From: Bacteroides sp.
GTDB lineage: Bacteria; Bacteroidota; Bacteroidia; Bacteroidales; Bacteroidaceae
Direction: 5' to 3'
Length of the DNA: 11,364 nt
Assembly (NCBI GenBank): GCA_030529405.1
Contig: JAUMWZ010000001.1
Coordinates: 20,276 to 31,639 of the forward strand
Under the pieces are notes generated by a model that did not search any database, was not told the DNA's origin, and saw nothing but the letters and a program-made list of their open reading frames with translations. The position numbers were made by a program, and so were the translations under genes. Within the stretch, counting starts at the first letter, position 1. Each line of letters begins with the position of its first letter. Of this stretch, positions 1 to 6,690 are shown in pieces.

Positions 1-1
1 G

Positions 2-64
2 GAAGATATAGCTGGCGATGATAAGACCTATATAGGTAAGAACGGTATGGTTAAGAAACCTTAG
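2..64 (+). CDS. C-terminal end of an upstream gene (partial, unidentified)
   Basis: A frame that is open from the window edge runs through 20 codons to a TAG at 62-64 and ends with the residues GKNGMVKKP. Only this tail is visible, so the family cannot be named. It lies 23 bp upstream of the OmpA-family gene on the same strand and no terminator separates them, so the two are probably co-transcribed. Tandem outer-membrane protein genes are common at such loci in Bacteroidales, so a second porin is possible, but nothing in this short, hydrophilic tail proves it. It could also be a chance open frame at the edge. Confidence 0.45.
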   Translation, partial: EDIAGDDKTYIGKNGMVKKP

Positions 65-87
65 TAATAACTTATAACGCAAAAACA

Positions 88-1266
88 ATGAATATAAAAT
101 CAATAATAATTGGTTCACTTATTCTTGCATCTGCACCTTTGTTTGCTCAGCAAGAAGAGGTGAAAAAAGAAAGAAGGGCTTGGGAGTTTGGATTAGGAGT
201 GGGCTTGCTTCAGCACTCACGTGTTAATTTCGGGCAAATAACTAATAATCCGTCTTCTTTTGTTACTAAGCTAAAGGTGCATCAGGTGCTTTTATCGGGC
301 AACGTTTATGTAGCTAACGAGATAAAGCCTTGGCTATACTGGGACGTTCAAGGGAATTTAGGTTACGACAGAGTTAAAGATGGAGATAAGACAAAGAATG
401 ATAATTTCTATTACTTCGGTCCAGGTTTGCAGTTTCGTTTGCTCTCAAACAAGGGTAAATCGAGCTTTGTTGAGCCTTATTTGCGTCTTGGTATAAACTA
501 CTTCCATAAAGATTTCTCTTCTGCGTATAAGGGTTCTTTATACTCTAAAGAAGGAGATGAATATCCTTTTGAGGTTAGTGACTTGGTAAATGATAATAGA
601 GAAGACAAGAATACGTTTTTCCCTTTTTCATTGGGTGTAGGGCTTAATTCTTGGTTTAACAGCAATTGGGGTGTAGGTATTCAAGCTGACTATGTAGCAG
701 CTTTTTATAATAAAACTCCACACTATCCAAGCATATCTGTAAGAGGAATATACAGACTTGGAGGTAAGAATAAGAAGCAGACAGAGAAAGTAGTAGAACT
801 GAAGTATCAAGATAGGGTTGAATATAAGACAGTCGAGAAGATTGTTGAAAAGCCTGTTTACCAAAAGGAGATAGAACAGATATATGTTATTCTTGAAAAC
901 TTATATTTCGGGTTTGACAGTTCTGACTTCGTCAAAGATTCAAGCGATAAGCTAGACAAACTGGCTGAACTGCTTAAGAGTAAATCATTAGAAGGATACT
1001 ATTTCCTTATAACTGCTCATACGGACTCAAGAGGTTCGGCGGCATACAATGTGGGCTTATCTAAGCGCAGAGCTATTGTTGCTATGAGGGCGTTAGAACA
1101 GAGAGGTGTGCCTGCTGATAGAATTAAGGCAAGAGGTGTGGGCAAGTTGATAAGCATAGCCTCTTCTCGACAAGGAGATAATGTTCGTTTGGGCGACAGA
1201 AAGATTACTATTGAGGTAATAAAAAACATCGACTACTGGAATATAATACCTAAAGAGCCAAAATAG
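88..1266 (+). CDS. OmpA-family outer membrane protein with beta-barrel and peptidoglycan-binding domain
   Basis: A 392-residue porin-like protein that would anchor the outer membrane to peptidoglycan. Residues 1-20 are a signal peptide ending in SAPLFA before QQ. Residues about 30-225 alternate aromatic and polar segments typical of a small N-terminal beta-barrel and end in an IYRLGG strand. Residues about 228-265 form a charged linker (VEYKTVEKIVEKPV), a spacer often seen in Bacteroidota OmpA proteins. Residues about 270-378 are the OmpA C-terminal domain. In HTDSRG and LSKRRA, Asp313 and Arg328 are 15 residues apart, the same spacing as the diaminopimelate-binding Asp271/Arg286 pair of E. 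coli OmpA, so peptidoglycan binding should be intact. The start at 88 is the only ATG giving a complete signal peptide. The gene sits 23 bp after an upstream reading frame and is followed by a strong terminator. The general assignment is secure; whether it acts as a porin or mainly as a structural anchor is inferred. Confidence 0.9.
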   Translation: MNIKSIIIGSLILASAPLFAQQEEVKKERRAWEFGLGVGLLQHSRVNFGQITNNPSSFVTKLKVHQVLLSGNVYVANEIKPWLYWDVQGNLGYDRVKDGDKTKNDNFYYFGPGLQFRLLSNKGKSSFVEPYLRLGINYFHKDFSSAYKGSLYSKEGDEYPFEVSDLVNDNREDKNTFFPFSLGVGLNSWFNSNWGVGIQADYVAAFYNKTPHYPSISVRGIYRLGGKNKKQTEKVVELKYQDRVEYKTVEKIVEKPVYQKEIEQIYVILENLYFGFDSSDFVKDSSDKLDKLAELLKSKSLEGYYFLITAHTDSRGSAAYNVGLSKRRAIVAMRALEQRGVPADRIKARGVGKLISIASSRQGDNVRLGDRKITIEVIKNIDYWNIIPKEPK

Positions 1267-1302
1267 TCATTCATACTTTGTATTAGTAAAATTTTAATTT
1301 GT

Positions 1303-1337
1303 GCTCCCTGGTGACTGAGTTCGCTGGGGAGCTTTTT
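1303..1337 (+). terminator. Intrinsic terminator of the OmpA-family gene
   Basis: The arms 1303-1314 (GCTCCCTGGTGA) and 1321-1332 (TCGCTGGGGAGC) pair over 12 bp, including three G-T wobbles, around a 6-nt loop (CTGAGT). Five T residues follow at 1333-1337. It lies 37 nt after the porin stop codon and is oriented correctly to end that transcript. Confidence 0.85.
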
Positions 1338-1352
1338 ATTTATGAGATAATA

Positions 1353-1485
1353 AGTATATGTGTCTGCCCTTGTGGGACTTGTTGTTGTTTTTCAAACAAT
1401 ATATAAACTGCAAGCAGACTATGTATAGTTTGGAAGTTGATTATATACAGTCTGCTCGCAAAATAATATAGTTTTATTTTCGGTG
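1353..1485. repeat. Array A of a 22-bp AT-rich intergenic repeat, in the convergent gap
   Basis: Units start at 1353, 1375, 1397, 1419, 1441 and 1463, so the register is exactly 22 bp; the last unit fits slightly better shifted by 1 bp. Most carry a TATAT-type core followed by AGTTT/AGTCT. Examples are the first 14 bases of the 1419 unit, CTATGTATAGTTTG, and of the 1441 unit, TTATATACAGTCTG. The 1375 unit is almost unrecognisable, yet the phase resumes after it. GCAGACT (1414-1420) and AGTCTGC (1449-1455) form an inverted pair inside the array. The region lies between the converging 3' ends of the OmpA and Smr genes. The rest of this 304-bp gap holds the porin terminator; I see no gene and no clear terminator for the minus-strand gene. 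Confidence 0.6.
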
Positions 1486-1570
1486 TCTTGTCAGCTTGGT
1501 TTTGCTTTCACGTTCAGCGCAAAGAAAGAATACGTTGCTAGGTTTCCTCTCTGTGCTAAGCTACAGGTTG

Positions 1571-2635
1571 TTATCTTACTGTAACCATTGTTGCGCCAAA
1601 GCCATATTCTTGGAAAGAGGCATCTTGATATGTGAAATTTCTGTATTTCTGTTTTATCAGCGATATGATTGCTTTTCTTAGCACTCCTTCTCCCTTGCCG
1701 TGTATGAACACAATCTTTTGTCCTTTTCGCTTTATGTTTTTCTCTATTGTTTCTTCCACCACTTTCAGTTGATATTCAAGCATGCTCTTGTTGTCCATTC
1801 CTGCGGTTGTTTCCAGCAGTTCTTCGATGTGCAAATCCACTTCAACGATGTTCTTCGTCTTGCTGTCTGCTTTGATATTTGCTTGTCTGTTTGCGTTCTG
1901 ACCGTCCGTGTCTTTTTTCATCAAGCTGTTTCTTAACGCTTCCTCATCTATTTTGTATGAAGTCTGACTGCTGTCGTTCTTTACAACATCATATATTATC
2001 GCTGGCGCGTTGAAGAAGGGGTTTTCTTTGAAAGCGTGAAGTTTGTAGAACTTCACTCCGTCAATTTTCATCTCATTGCTTACGGCTGGTTTCAGTTCTG
2101 AATGCTTTTCGTGTTTGAAGGCTATTAGTTGTACTGCTATTTTGCCGTATTCTCCGAGTTGATTTTTGTTGATGCTTTCAATGAATATCTTACTGTTTGG
2201 TTCCATAACTCCGTGATGTTCACAGATGTATCTGTCTGTTTCGCATATAGATAGTGTGTAGTATGCATAGTAGTTGCTGTCGTTTACAAGATATATGTCA
2301 AAGTCTGTTGTGGCAAACTTCTTTATGTCTTGTGGCACAAAAGCTAAGTGTATGTTCAACACGTCTCTACCTTTTTCTTCGGCTATGTTTTTCTTGAAGA
2401 TTATTTCTTCTACCTTGGGCTCAATCTCCTTTTTTGCCGCCGTATTTTCTTTGCTTTCTGCCTTTTGTGCAAAGTTGTATTCGTTTGTTTCAATAACTAC
2501 GCACTCTTTCACGAGCATAGGAATCTCAAATCCCTCTGCATCTTCCACTAGTGCAGTGTCTTTACCTCTGAAACCTTTCACTATTCCGCCTCCCACTTCT
2601 GAAAGAAAGCGCACCTTGTCTCCTATCTTTACCAT
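1571..2635 (-). CDS. DUF2027 domain protein with C-terminal Smr domain
   Basis: A 354-residue cytoplasmic protein with no signal peptide. The start (MVKIGDKVRFLSEVGGG) resembles the short beta-rich N-terminal module found in Bacteroidota DUF2027 proteins. A charged linker follows (about 55-90), then a larger central domain (about 90-235), which includes a YYAYYTLSICE stretch and a KIFIE segment. A second low-complexity linker (about 238-262) leads to the C-terminal Smr domain: VDLHI at 266-270, HGKGEG at 312-317 and the closing GATMVTVR. Smr domains occur in MutS2 and in stand-alone nucleases acting on nucleic acid; all hallmark motifs are intact here, but no MutS-type ATPase is present. The substrate is unknown for this architecture; an RNA- or DNA-processing role is inferred only from the Smr fold. 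The gene is transcribed away from the susC operon and towards the OmpA gene, apparently as a single-gene unit. A TAnnTTTG-type element lies just upstream. Confidence 0.88.
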   Translation of the reverse strand: MVKIGDKVRFLSEVGGGIVKGFRGKDTALVEDAEGFEIPMLVKECVVIETNEYNFAQKAESKENTAAKKEIEPKVEEIIFKKNIAEEKGRDVLNIHLAFVPQDIKKFATTDFDIYLVNDSNYYAYYTLSICETDRYICEHHGVMEPNSKIFIESINKNQLGEYGKIAVQLIAFKHEKHSELKPAVSNEMKIDGVKFYKLHAFKENPFFNAPAIIYDVVKNDSSQTSYKIDEEALRNSLMKKDTDGQNANRQANIKADSKTKNIVEVDLHIEELLETTAGMDNKSMLEYQLKVVEETIEKNIKRKGQKIVFIHGKGEGVLRKAIISLIKQKYRNFTYQDASFQEYGFGATMVTVR

Positions 2636-2655
2636 AATTATCTTGTTTTGTGGTT

Positions 2656-2663
2656 CAAAGGTA
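2656..2663 (-). promoter_or_regulatory. Candidate -7 promoter element of the DUF2027-Smr gene
   Basis: Read on the minus strand the sequence is TACCTTTG, an exact match to the Bacteroidota -7 consensus TAnnTTTG. It lies about 20 nt upstream of the ATG (2635-2633), implying a very short leader. I found no convincing -33 TTTG at the usual 19-21 bp distance; the upstream sequence is A/C-rich. The call rests on the -7 match and its position. Confidence 0.45.
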
Positions 2664-2797
2664 ATATATTATATGTGTTGTTGTTTTATTGTTTTGTTTT
2701 CTTCTTATGTGTGTGATGTTTTTTGTTGCTGTCTGTCTGTCTTTTCTTTCGCTTTATATGTCTGTTTGTTAGAGAGTTGTGTTTGTTTGTTCGTCTA

Positions 2798-2907
2798 TGA
2801 ATAAATACTCTGTTGCTAACTGTATATAGCTGACTCTTAATTTATATATAGTCAATAATTCAATTATGTATGGTTTACTTTTAGATTGTATATGGTTTGC
2901 TTTTGGT
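2798..2907. repeat. Array B of the 22-bp AT-rich intergenic repeat
   Basis: Units start at 2820, 2842, 2864 and 2886, exactly 22 bp apart, with unit starts CTGTATATAG, TTATATATAG, TTATGTATGG and TTGTATATGG. The last two continue GTTTACTTTT and GTTTGCTTTT. A weaker unit at 2798 (GAATAAATAC) keeps the register, and a shifted TATATA-containing segment at about 2912-2935 may be a further decayed copy. The array is about 160-190 bp upstream of the Smr start and about 460 bp upstream of susC. Confidence 0.65.
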
Positions 2908-3193
2908 GTTTTCATATATACTTTGATGAATATAGATTTCTTTCTTTGCAATTAGTCTGTTTTTATTTCTTTTTCGTGCTTCATTCGGTTTTGTCGGGTG
3001 TATTGTTTGTTTTCATCTTTTTGTTGTTTCTTTTGTCTTTGGTCTATCTTTTTGTTGCTGTTTTCAGTGAATGTGTTTTCTGTTAGACTGTTATGTCTTG
3101 GCTTTTTGCCTTTAATGAAAGTGCTAACTCTGGTATATTTATTTCTCTCTTGATATTTTTTTACTTTGAAAGATGTTTTTTCTTGGAATAAAA

Positions 3194-3224
3194 TTGTTTT
3201 TTATTTTCAAAAAAAACATATTTG
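3194..3224 (+). promoter_or_regulatory. Candidate promoter of the susC operon
   Basis: ATTG (TTG at 3194-3196) is followed after a 20-bp spacer by CATATTTG (3217-3224), one mismatch from the Bacteroidota -7 consensus TAnnTTTG at a spacing typical for that sigma factor. Transcription would begin near 3230 and leave a leader of roughly 130 nt. A second near-match, TTACTTTG at about 3161-3168, lacks a well-placed -33 box. This is a pattern match in AT-rich DNA and remains tentative. Confidence 0.3.
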
Positions 3225-3237
3225 CACTGTTAGTTTT

Positions 3238-3255
3238 TTTGCAAAAGTTTGCAAA
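3238..3255. promoter_or_regulatory. Paired TTTGCAAA palindromes in the susC leader
   Basis: Two identical copies of the perfect 8-bp palindrome TTTGCAAA occupy 3238-3245 and 3248-3255, separated by AG. Their centres are 10 bp apart, about one helical turn, so both would face the same side of the DNA. A partial copy, TTTGCA, lies at 3221-3226 and overlaps the candidate -7 element. The layout suits a cooperatively bound operator just downstream of the promoter, but no regulator is known and T-rich DNA raises the chance of coincidence. Confidence 0.3.
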
Positions 3256-3363
3256 GAAGGAATGGTTGATTGCTCTGATGACATTTTTTAGTTGATTCGA
3301 TACTATTAAAAGGCTAATAATTAAATTAAATAGCGTACACAAATAAACTTAAATCTTACGAAA

Positions 3364-6300
3364 ATGAGCAAACTATCAAAGTTCATTGGAATTATCTTAC
3401 TTATGGTCTATTTATGTAGTCCCTTGGCTGTGGCACAGGATAGAACGAGAGGTAAGATAACCATGGAGTTTAAAAACGAAGACATCACTTCTGTTTTTAT
3501 GCGTTTAGAGAAGGTGTCTGGCTATAAGATTATGTTTGTCAAAGACGACTTAAAATCTTATAAGGCTACGGGCAGTGTGGTTAATGCTTCTATAACAGAT
3601 GCTGTAAAAGCCATAATCGGAAAAAATCCATTAGGCTTTTCTTTTCAGAAGAACACAATAAGCATCTATCTTAAAGGCAAAGATGTTATCAAGAAAGTTG
3701 AGGGGGTTGTACTCTTCGATGAAGATGGCTCTCCTGTAATAGGAGCTTATGTCAGGTTCAAAGATGACCTCAGTAAAGGAACCTCTACTGATATGGACGG
3801 GCTTTTCACACTACAGAATGTGGACAAGAAGTCTAAAATAGTCATTTCGTATGTAGGAATGGAAGACGTGGTGGTTAATGCCTCAGAAAAGATTAAGGTA
3901 AGACTTAAATCTGACTCACAAACACTTGATGAGGTTGTTGTAACAGGTATGTTCAACAGAAAAATAGAAGGATTTAGTGGAGCAGCGTCTACTATCAAGG
4001 GCGACGATATTAAGAAGTATAGCACAACAAACATTGCTAAGGCTCTGTCGGCAGTAGATCCAAGTTTCCGTATAATGGAAAATATTGCTAACGGCTCTGA
4101 CCCTAACAAATTGCCTGAGTTGAATATGCGCGGACAAGCAAATATGCCTGTAAGTTCAAAAACATCGGGAGATGTGTTGGCTCTTCAAGGAGAATATCAA
4201 ACATTCCCTAACCAACCTTTGATAATTATGGACGGTTTCGAAATCTCCATAAGAACAATGATGGACTTAGACCCAGATAGAATAGCATCTATCACTCTAT
4301 TGAAAGATGCAGCAGCAACATCAATATACGGTTCGCGTGCAGCTAATGGAGTTGTGGTTATAGAATCAAAAACTCCTAAAGCAGGCAAACTTTGGGTTAC
4401 GTATGCGGGTGAATTCAGACTTGAAGCACCAGACCTAACAGCATATAACCTAATGAACTCTACACAAAAACTTGAGGCTGAGGTTAGAGCGGGAGTATTC
4501 TCTAGCGGACAACCAACTCAAGACTCTGATGAACTATATCAAAGAAAACTCAGAGAAGTAAAGAGAGGAGTAAATACTTATTGGCTTTCTAGACCTCTAC
4601 AAACATCATTGCAACAACGTCATACTGTCACTTTAGAAGGTGGTACACCAGATTTGAGATACAGAATGTATATCGGTATGAACCATAATCCAGGTGTGAT
4701 GAAAGGAAGTAAACGTGATGTGTTTACCGGAGCATTAGACTTGCAATACAGATTTAAGAAAGTGTTGTTCAGAAATAGCTTTACTGTGGACAATTCTACT
4801 AATAGAGAATCTAATTGGGGAAGTTTCAGACAATACGCACTTCTTAACCCTTACTTCAGACCTTATGGTCCAGATGGAGAGGTGGTGAAGAAGTTCGATA
4901 CATCGTTTGGTATTTCAGGAATATTTGAATCAAACCCTGTTTACAACACAACATTCAAAACTAAAAACGGAGGTGTGAATCTTACGGTTAGAGAATTATT
5001 CCACGTTGAATATAATCCTATAAGAGAATTGAGAATAGAAGGTAATGCATCTCTATCTAAGAGTGTGGGACACTCAGACAGATTTAGACCTGCTATGCAC
5101 ACAGCCTTTGATAGAGTGAATGACCCTTCTTTGCGTGGAGACTACAACAAAGTACAAAGCGAAGCACTAAACTGGGAACTTAACCTCGGAGCAAGCTATA
5201 ACAAATCTATAAACGACATTCATTTTGTTACAGCAAATACTCGTTTCACTGTAGACGAAACATCTACTTCAAGCTATTCGGCTACTCTTGTGGGCTTCCC
5301 TAATGAAAATATGGACGACCTTTCTTTTGGTAAAAGACTGCAAGATAAAATGACTGGGTTTGAAAGAACCTCTCGCAGTATTGGTTGGATTGCTGCAATG
5401 GGATACTCATATAAATATAAGTATTCAGCAGACTTCAATATCAGACTTGACGGATCCTCGCAATTCGGAAAGAACAATAGATGGGCTCCTTTCTGGTCAG
5501 CAGGTTTGCGCTGGGACGTTAAAAAAGAAAAACTTTTGAGTAATGTAGACTTTATCTCTGATATGATATTGAGAGCATCGTATGGTGTTATGGGTTCACA
5601 AGGATTTAATCCATATCAAGCGCACGAATACTATACATACTCAAACTTGTTAAGACCTTATCGATCTTCTACTGGTACTGGAGCTGAATTGTTAGCAATG
5701 TCTAATGAAAACCTAAAATGGCAAGAAACAAACACTTGGAATGCAGGATTAGAAGTTGGTTTCTTGAACAAGAGAATCACAGCACGTGTCGATTTATATC
5801 GCAAGATAACTAAGAATACAGTCACAGAAGTGAGCCTTGACCCATCGCTCGGGTTTGAATCATATCCTGAAAATTTAGGAGAAATGGAGAATAAGGGTAT
5901 AGAACTTTCACTATCTTTCATTCCTTATCAAGATAGACAAAGACAAGCGTATTGGGTAGTAACCTTGAATGGAGGAAGAAACAAAAATAAGTTGCTTAAA
6001 ATATCAGAAGCAATGCGCCACCTGAATGAGTTGAATTCAAAAAGAACAACATCTACTCCGCTACCAAGATATGAAGAAGGACGCTCGTTGAGTAGTATAT
6101 GGGTGGTTCAATCTCTAGGTATTGACCCAGCAGATGGTATGGAAATATTCTTAAAAAGAAATGGAGATATCACTCAAGTATGGGACCCTGTAGATATGAT
6201 TCCTATTGGAGATACAGAACCAACATGGAGAGGTAATATAAACTCTTCATTCAGTTATAAGGGATTCGGTGTAGATGTGAGCTTGTCATACAGAACAGGT

Positions 6301-6681
6301 GCGCAGATATATAATGGTACTCTGGTAGATAGATTGGAGAATGCTAGTGTACACTCTAATTTAGATGCAAGAGCATTAGAATTAACTTGGAGCAAAAGAG
6401 GAGATCTTTCGAAGTATAGAAGGATACTTGTCAGAGCTAATGATACAAAAGCTAGCTCAAGATTTGTAATGAATGAAAAGTTACTTCAAATGAATTCTAT
6501 CTCAGTAAATTATAGAATGGATAAGAGTAATGCTAAGTTCCTTGATAAACTAGGGTTAGCTTCTGCTAAACTATCTCTTAGTATGGAAGATGTGTTCTAT
6601 ATCTCAAGTGTAAAACGTGAACGTGGTATAGATTACCCTTTCTCTAACAGATTTAGTTTCTCTGTAAATCTTGGTTTCTAA
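3364..6681 (+). CDS. SusC/RagA-family TonB-linked outer membrane transporter with STN domain
   Basis: A 1105-residue TonB-dependent importer, normal length for the family. Residues 1-24 are a signal peptide (cleavage near AVA/Q). Residues about 30-104 form an STN domain, a periplasmic signalling module in many SusC proteins that are controlled by FecR-type anti-sigma factors. Residues about 112-184 are a carboxypeptidase-D regulatory-like domain (VEGVVLFDEDGSPVIGAYV). LDEVVVTG at 188-195 is the likely TonB box. The plug covers about 200-335, with PLIIMDGFEI and the family signature LKDAAATSIYGSRAANG at 313-329; the rest is a large beta-barrel ending in the aromatic NLGF. The chosen ATG follows an A-rich, unstructured leader and gives a complete signal peptide. 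It is the first gene of the operon, 9 bp from susD. With the downstream PKD-like lipoprotein and metalloprotease, imported peptides are the most likely substrate, as for RagA of Porphyromonas gingivalis. The substrate is an inference; the family is certain. Confidence 0.96.
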   Translation: MSKLSKFIGIILLMVYLCSPLAVAQDRTRGKITMEFKNEDITSVFMRLEKVSGYKIMFVKDDLKSYKATGSVVNASITDAVKAIIGKNPLGFSFQKNTISIYLKGKDVIKKVEGVVLFDEDGSPVIGAYVRFKDDLSKGTSTDMDGLFTLQNVDKKSKIVISYVGMEDVVVNASEKIKVRLKSDSQTLDEVVVTGMFNRKIEGFSGAASTIKGDDIKKYSTTNIAKALSAVDPSFRIMENIANGSDPNKLPELNMRGQANMPVSSKTSGDVLALQGEYQTFPNQPLIIMDGFEISIRTMMDLDPDRIASITLLKDAAATSIYGSRAANGVVVIESKTPKAGKLWVTYAGEFRLEAPDLTAYNLMNSTQKLEAEVRAGVFSSGQPTQDSDELYQRKLREVKRGVNTYWLSRPLQTSLQQRHTVTLEGGTPDLRYRMYIGMNHNPGVMKGSKRDVFTGALDLQYRFKKVLFRNSFTVDNSTNRESNWGSFRQYALLNPYFRPYGPDGEVVKKFDTSFGISGIFESNPVYNTTFKTKNGGVNLTVRELFHVEYNPIRELRIEGNASLSKSVGHSDRFRPAMHTAFDRVNDPSLRGDYNKVQSEALNWELNLGASYNKSINDIHFVTANTRFTVDETSTSSYSATLVGFPNENMDDLSFGKRLQDKMTGFERTSRSIGWIAAMGYSYKYKYSADFNIRLDGSSQFGKNNRWAPFWSAGLRWDVKKEKLLSNVDFISDMILRASYGVMGSQGFNPYQAHEYYTYSNLLRPYRSSTGTGAELLAMSNENLKWQETNTWNAGLEVGFLNKRITARVDLYRKITKNTVTEVSLDPSLGFESYPENLGEMENKGIELSLSFIPYQDRQRQAYWVVTLNGGRNKNKLLKISEAMRHLNELNSKRTTSTPLPRYEEGRSLSSIWVVQSLGIDPADGMEIFLKRNGDITQVWDPVDMIPIGDTEPTWRGNINSSFSYKGFGVDVSLSYRTGAQIYNGTLVDRLENASVHSNLDARALELTWSKRGDLSKYRRILVRANDTKASSRFVMNEKLLQMNSISVNYRMDKSNAKFLDKLGLASAKLSLSMEDVFYISSVKRERGIDYPFSNRFSFSVNLGF

Positions 6682-6690
6682 AATATAAAT

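Larger units (their letters stand above)
2636..3363. other. 728-bp divergent intergenic region, strongly T-rich on the plus strand, no credible gene
   Basis: This region separates the divergent Smr gene and susC operon. From about 2640 to 3110 the plus strand is very T-rich and A-poor: 2701-2760 has 35 T and 4 A, and 3001-3060 has 40 T and 3 A. Open frames here translate to runs of Phe, Leu, Val and Cys on the plus strand or Lys, Gln and Asn on the minus strand, as expected from composition alone; none has a recognisable domain. It contains array B of the 22-bp repeat (about 2798-2907), a candidate susC promoter (3194-3224), paired TTTGCAAA palindromes (3238-3255) and an A-rich susC leader. 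No tRNA, riboswitch or insertion-sequence end was recognised. Confidence 0.7.

Noticed and set aside
1496..1681. Plus-strand 61-residue open frame between the OmpA and Smr genes
   Set aside because: Its second half is antisense to the conserved Smr C-terminus, and there is no motif or initiation context.
2274..2804. Plus-strand 176-residue open frame rich in Ser, Phe, Cys and Val
   Set aside because: Most of it lies antisense to the DUF2027-Smr gene, whose domains are clear. The end runs into the T-rich gap, and its residue make-up is what the T-rich strand would give in any frame.
2886..3086. Plus-strand 66-residue hydrophobic open frame that resembles a membrane peptide
   Set aside because: It starts inside the repeat array, and its Phe/Leu/Val runs follow from 60-67 percent T. 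No ribosome-binding context or conserved motif is seen.
2950..3165. Minus-strand stretch of about 70 codons without a stop, Lys/Gln/Asn-rich
   Set aside because: It has no suitable start codon, and stop codons are rare on a strand this poor in T. There is no recognisable domain; a decayed gene remains possible.
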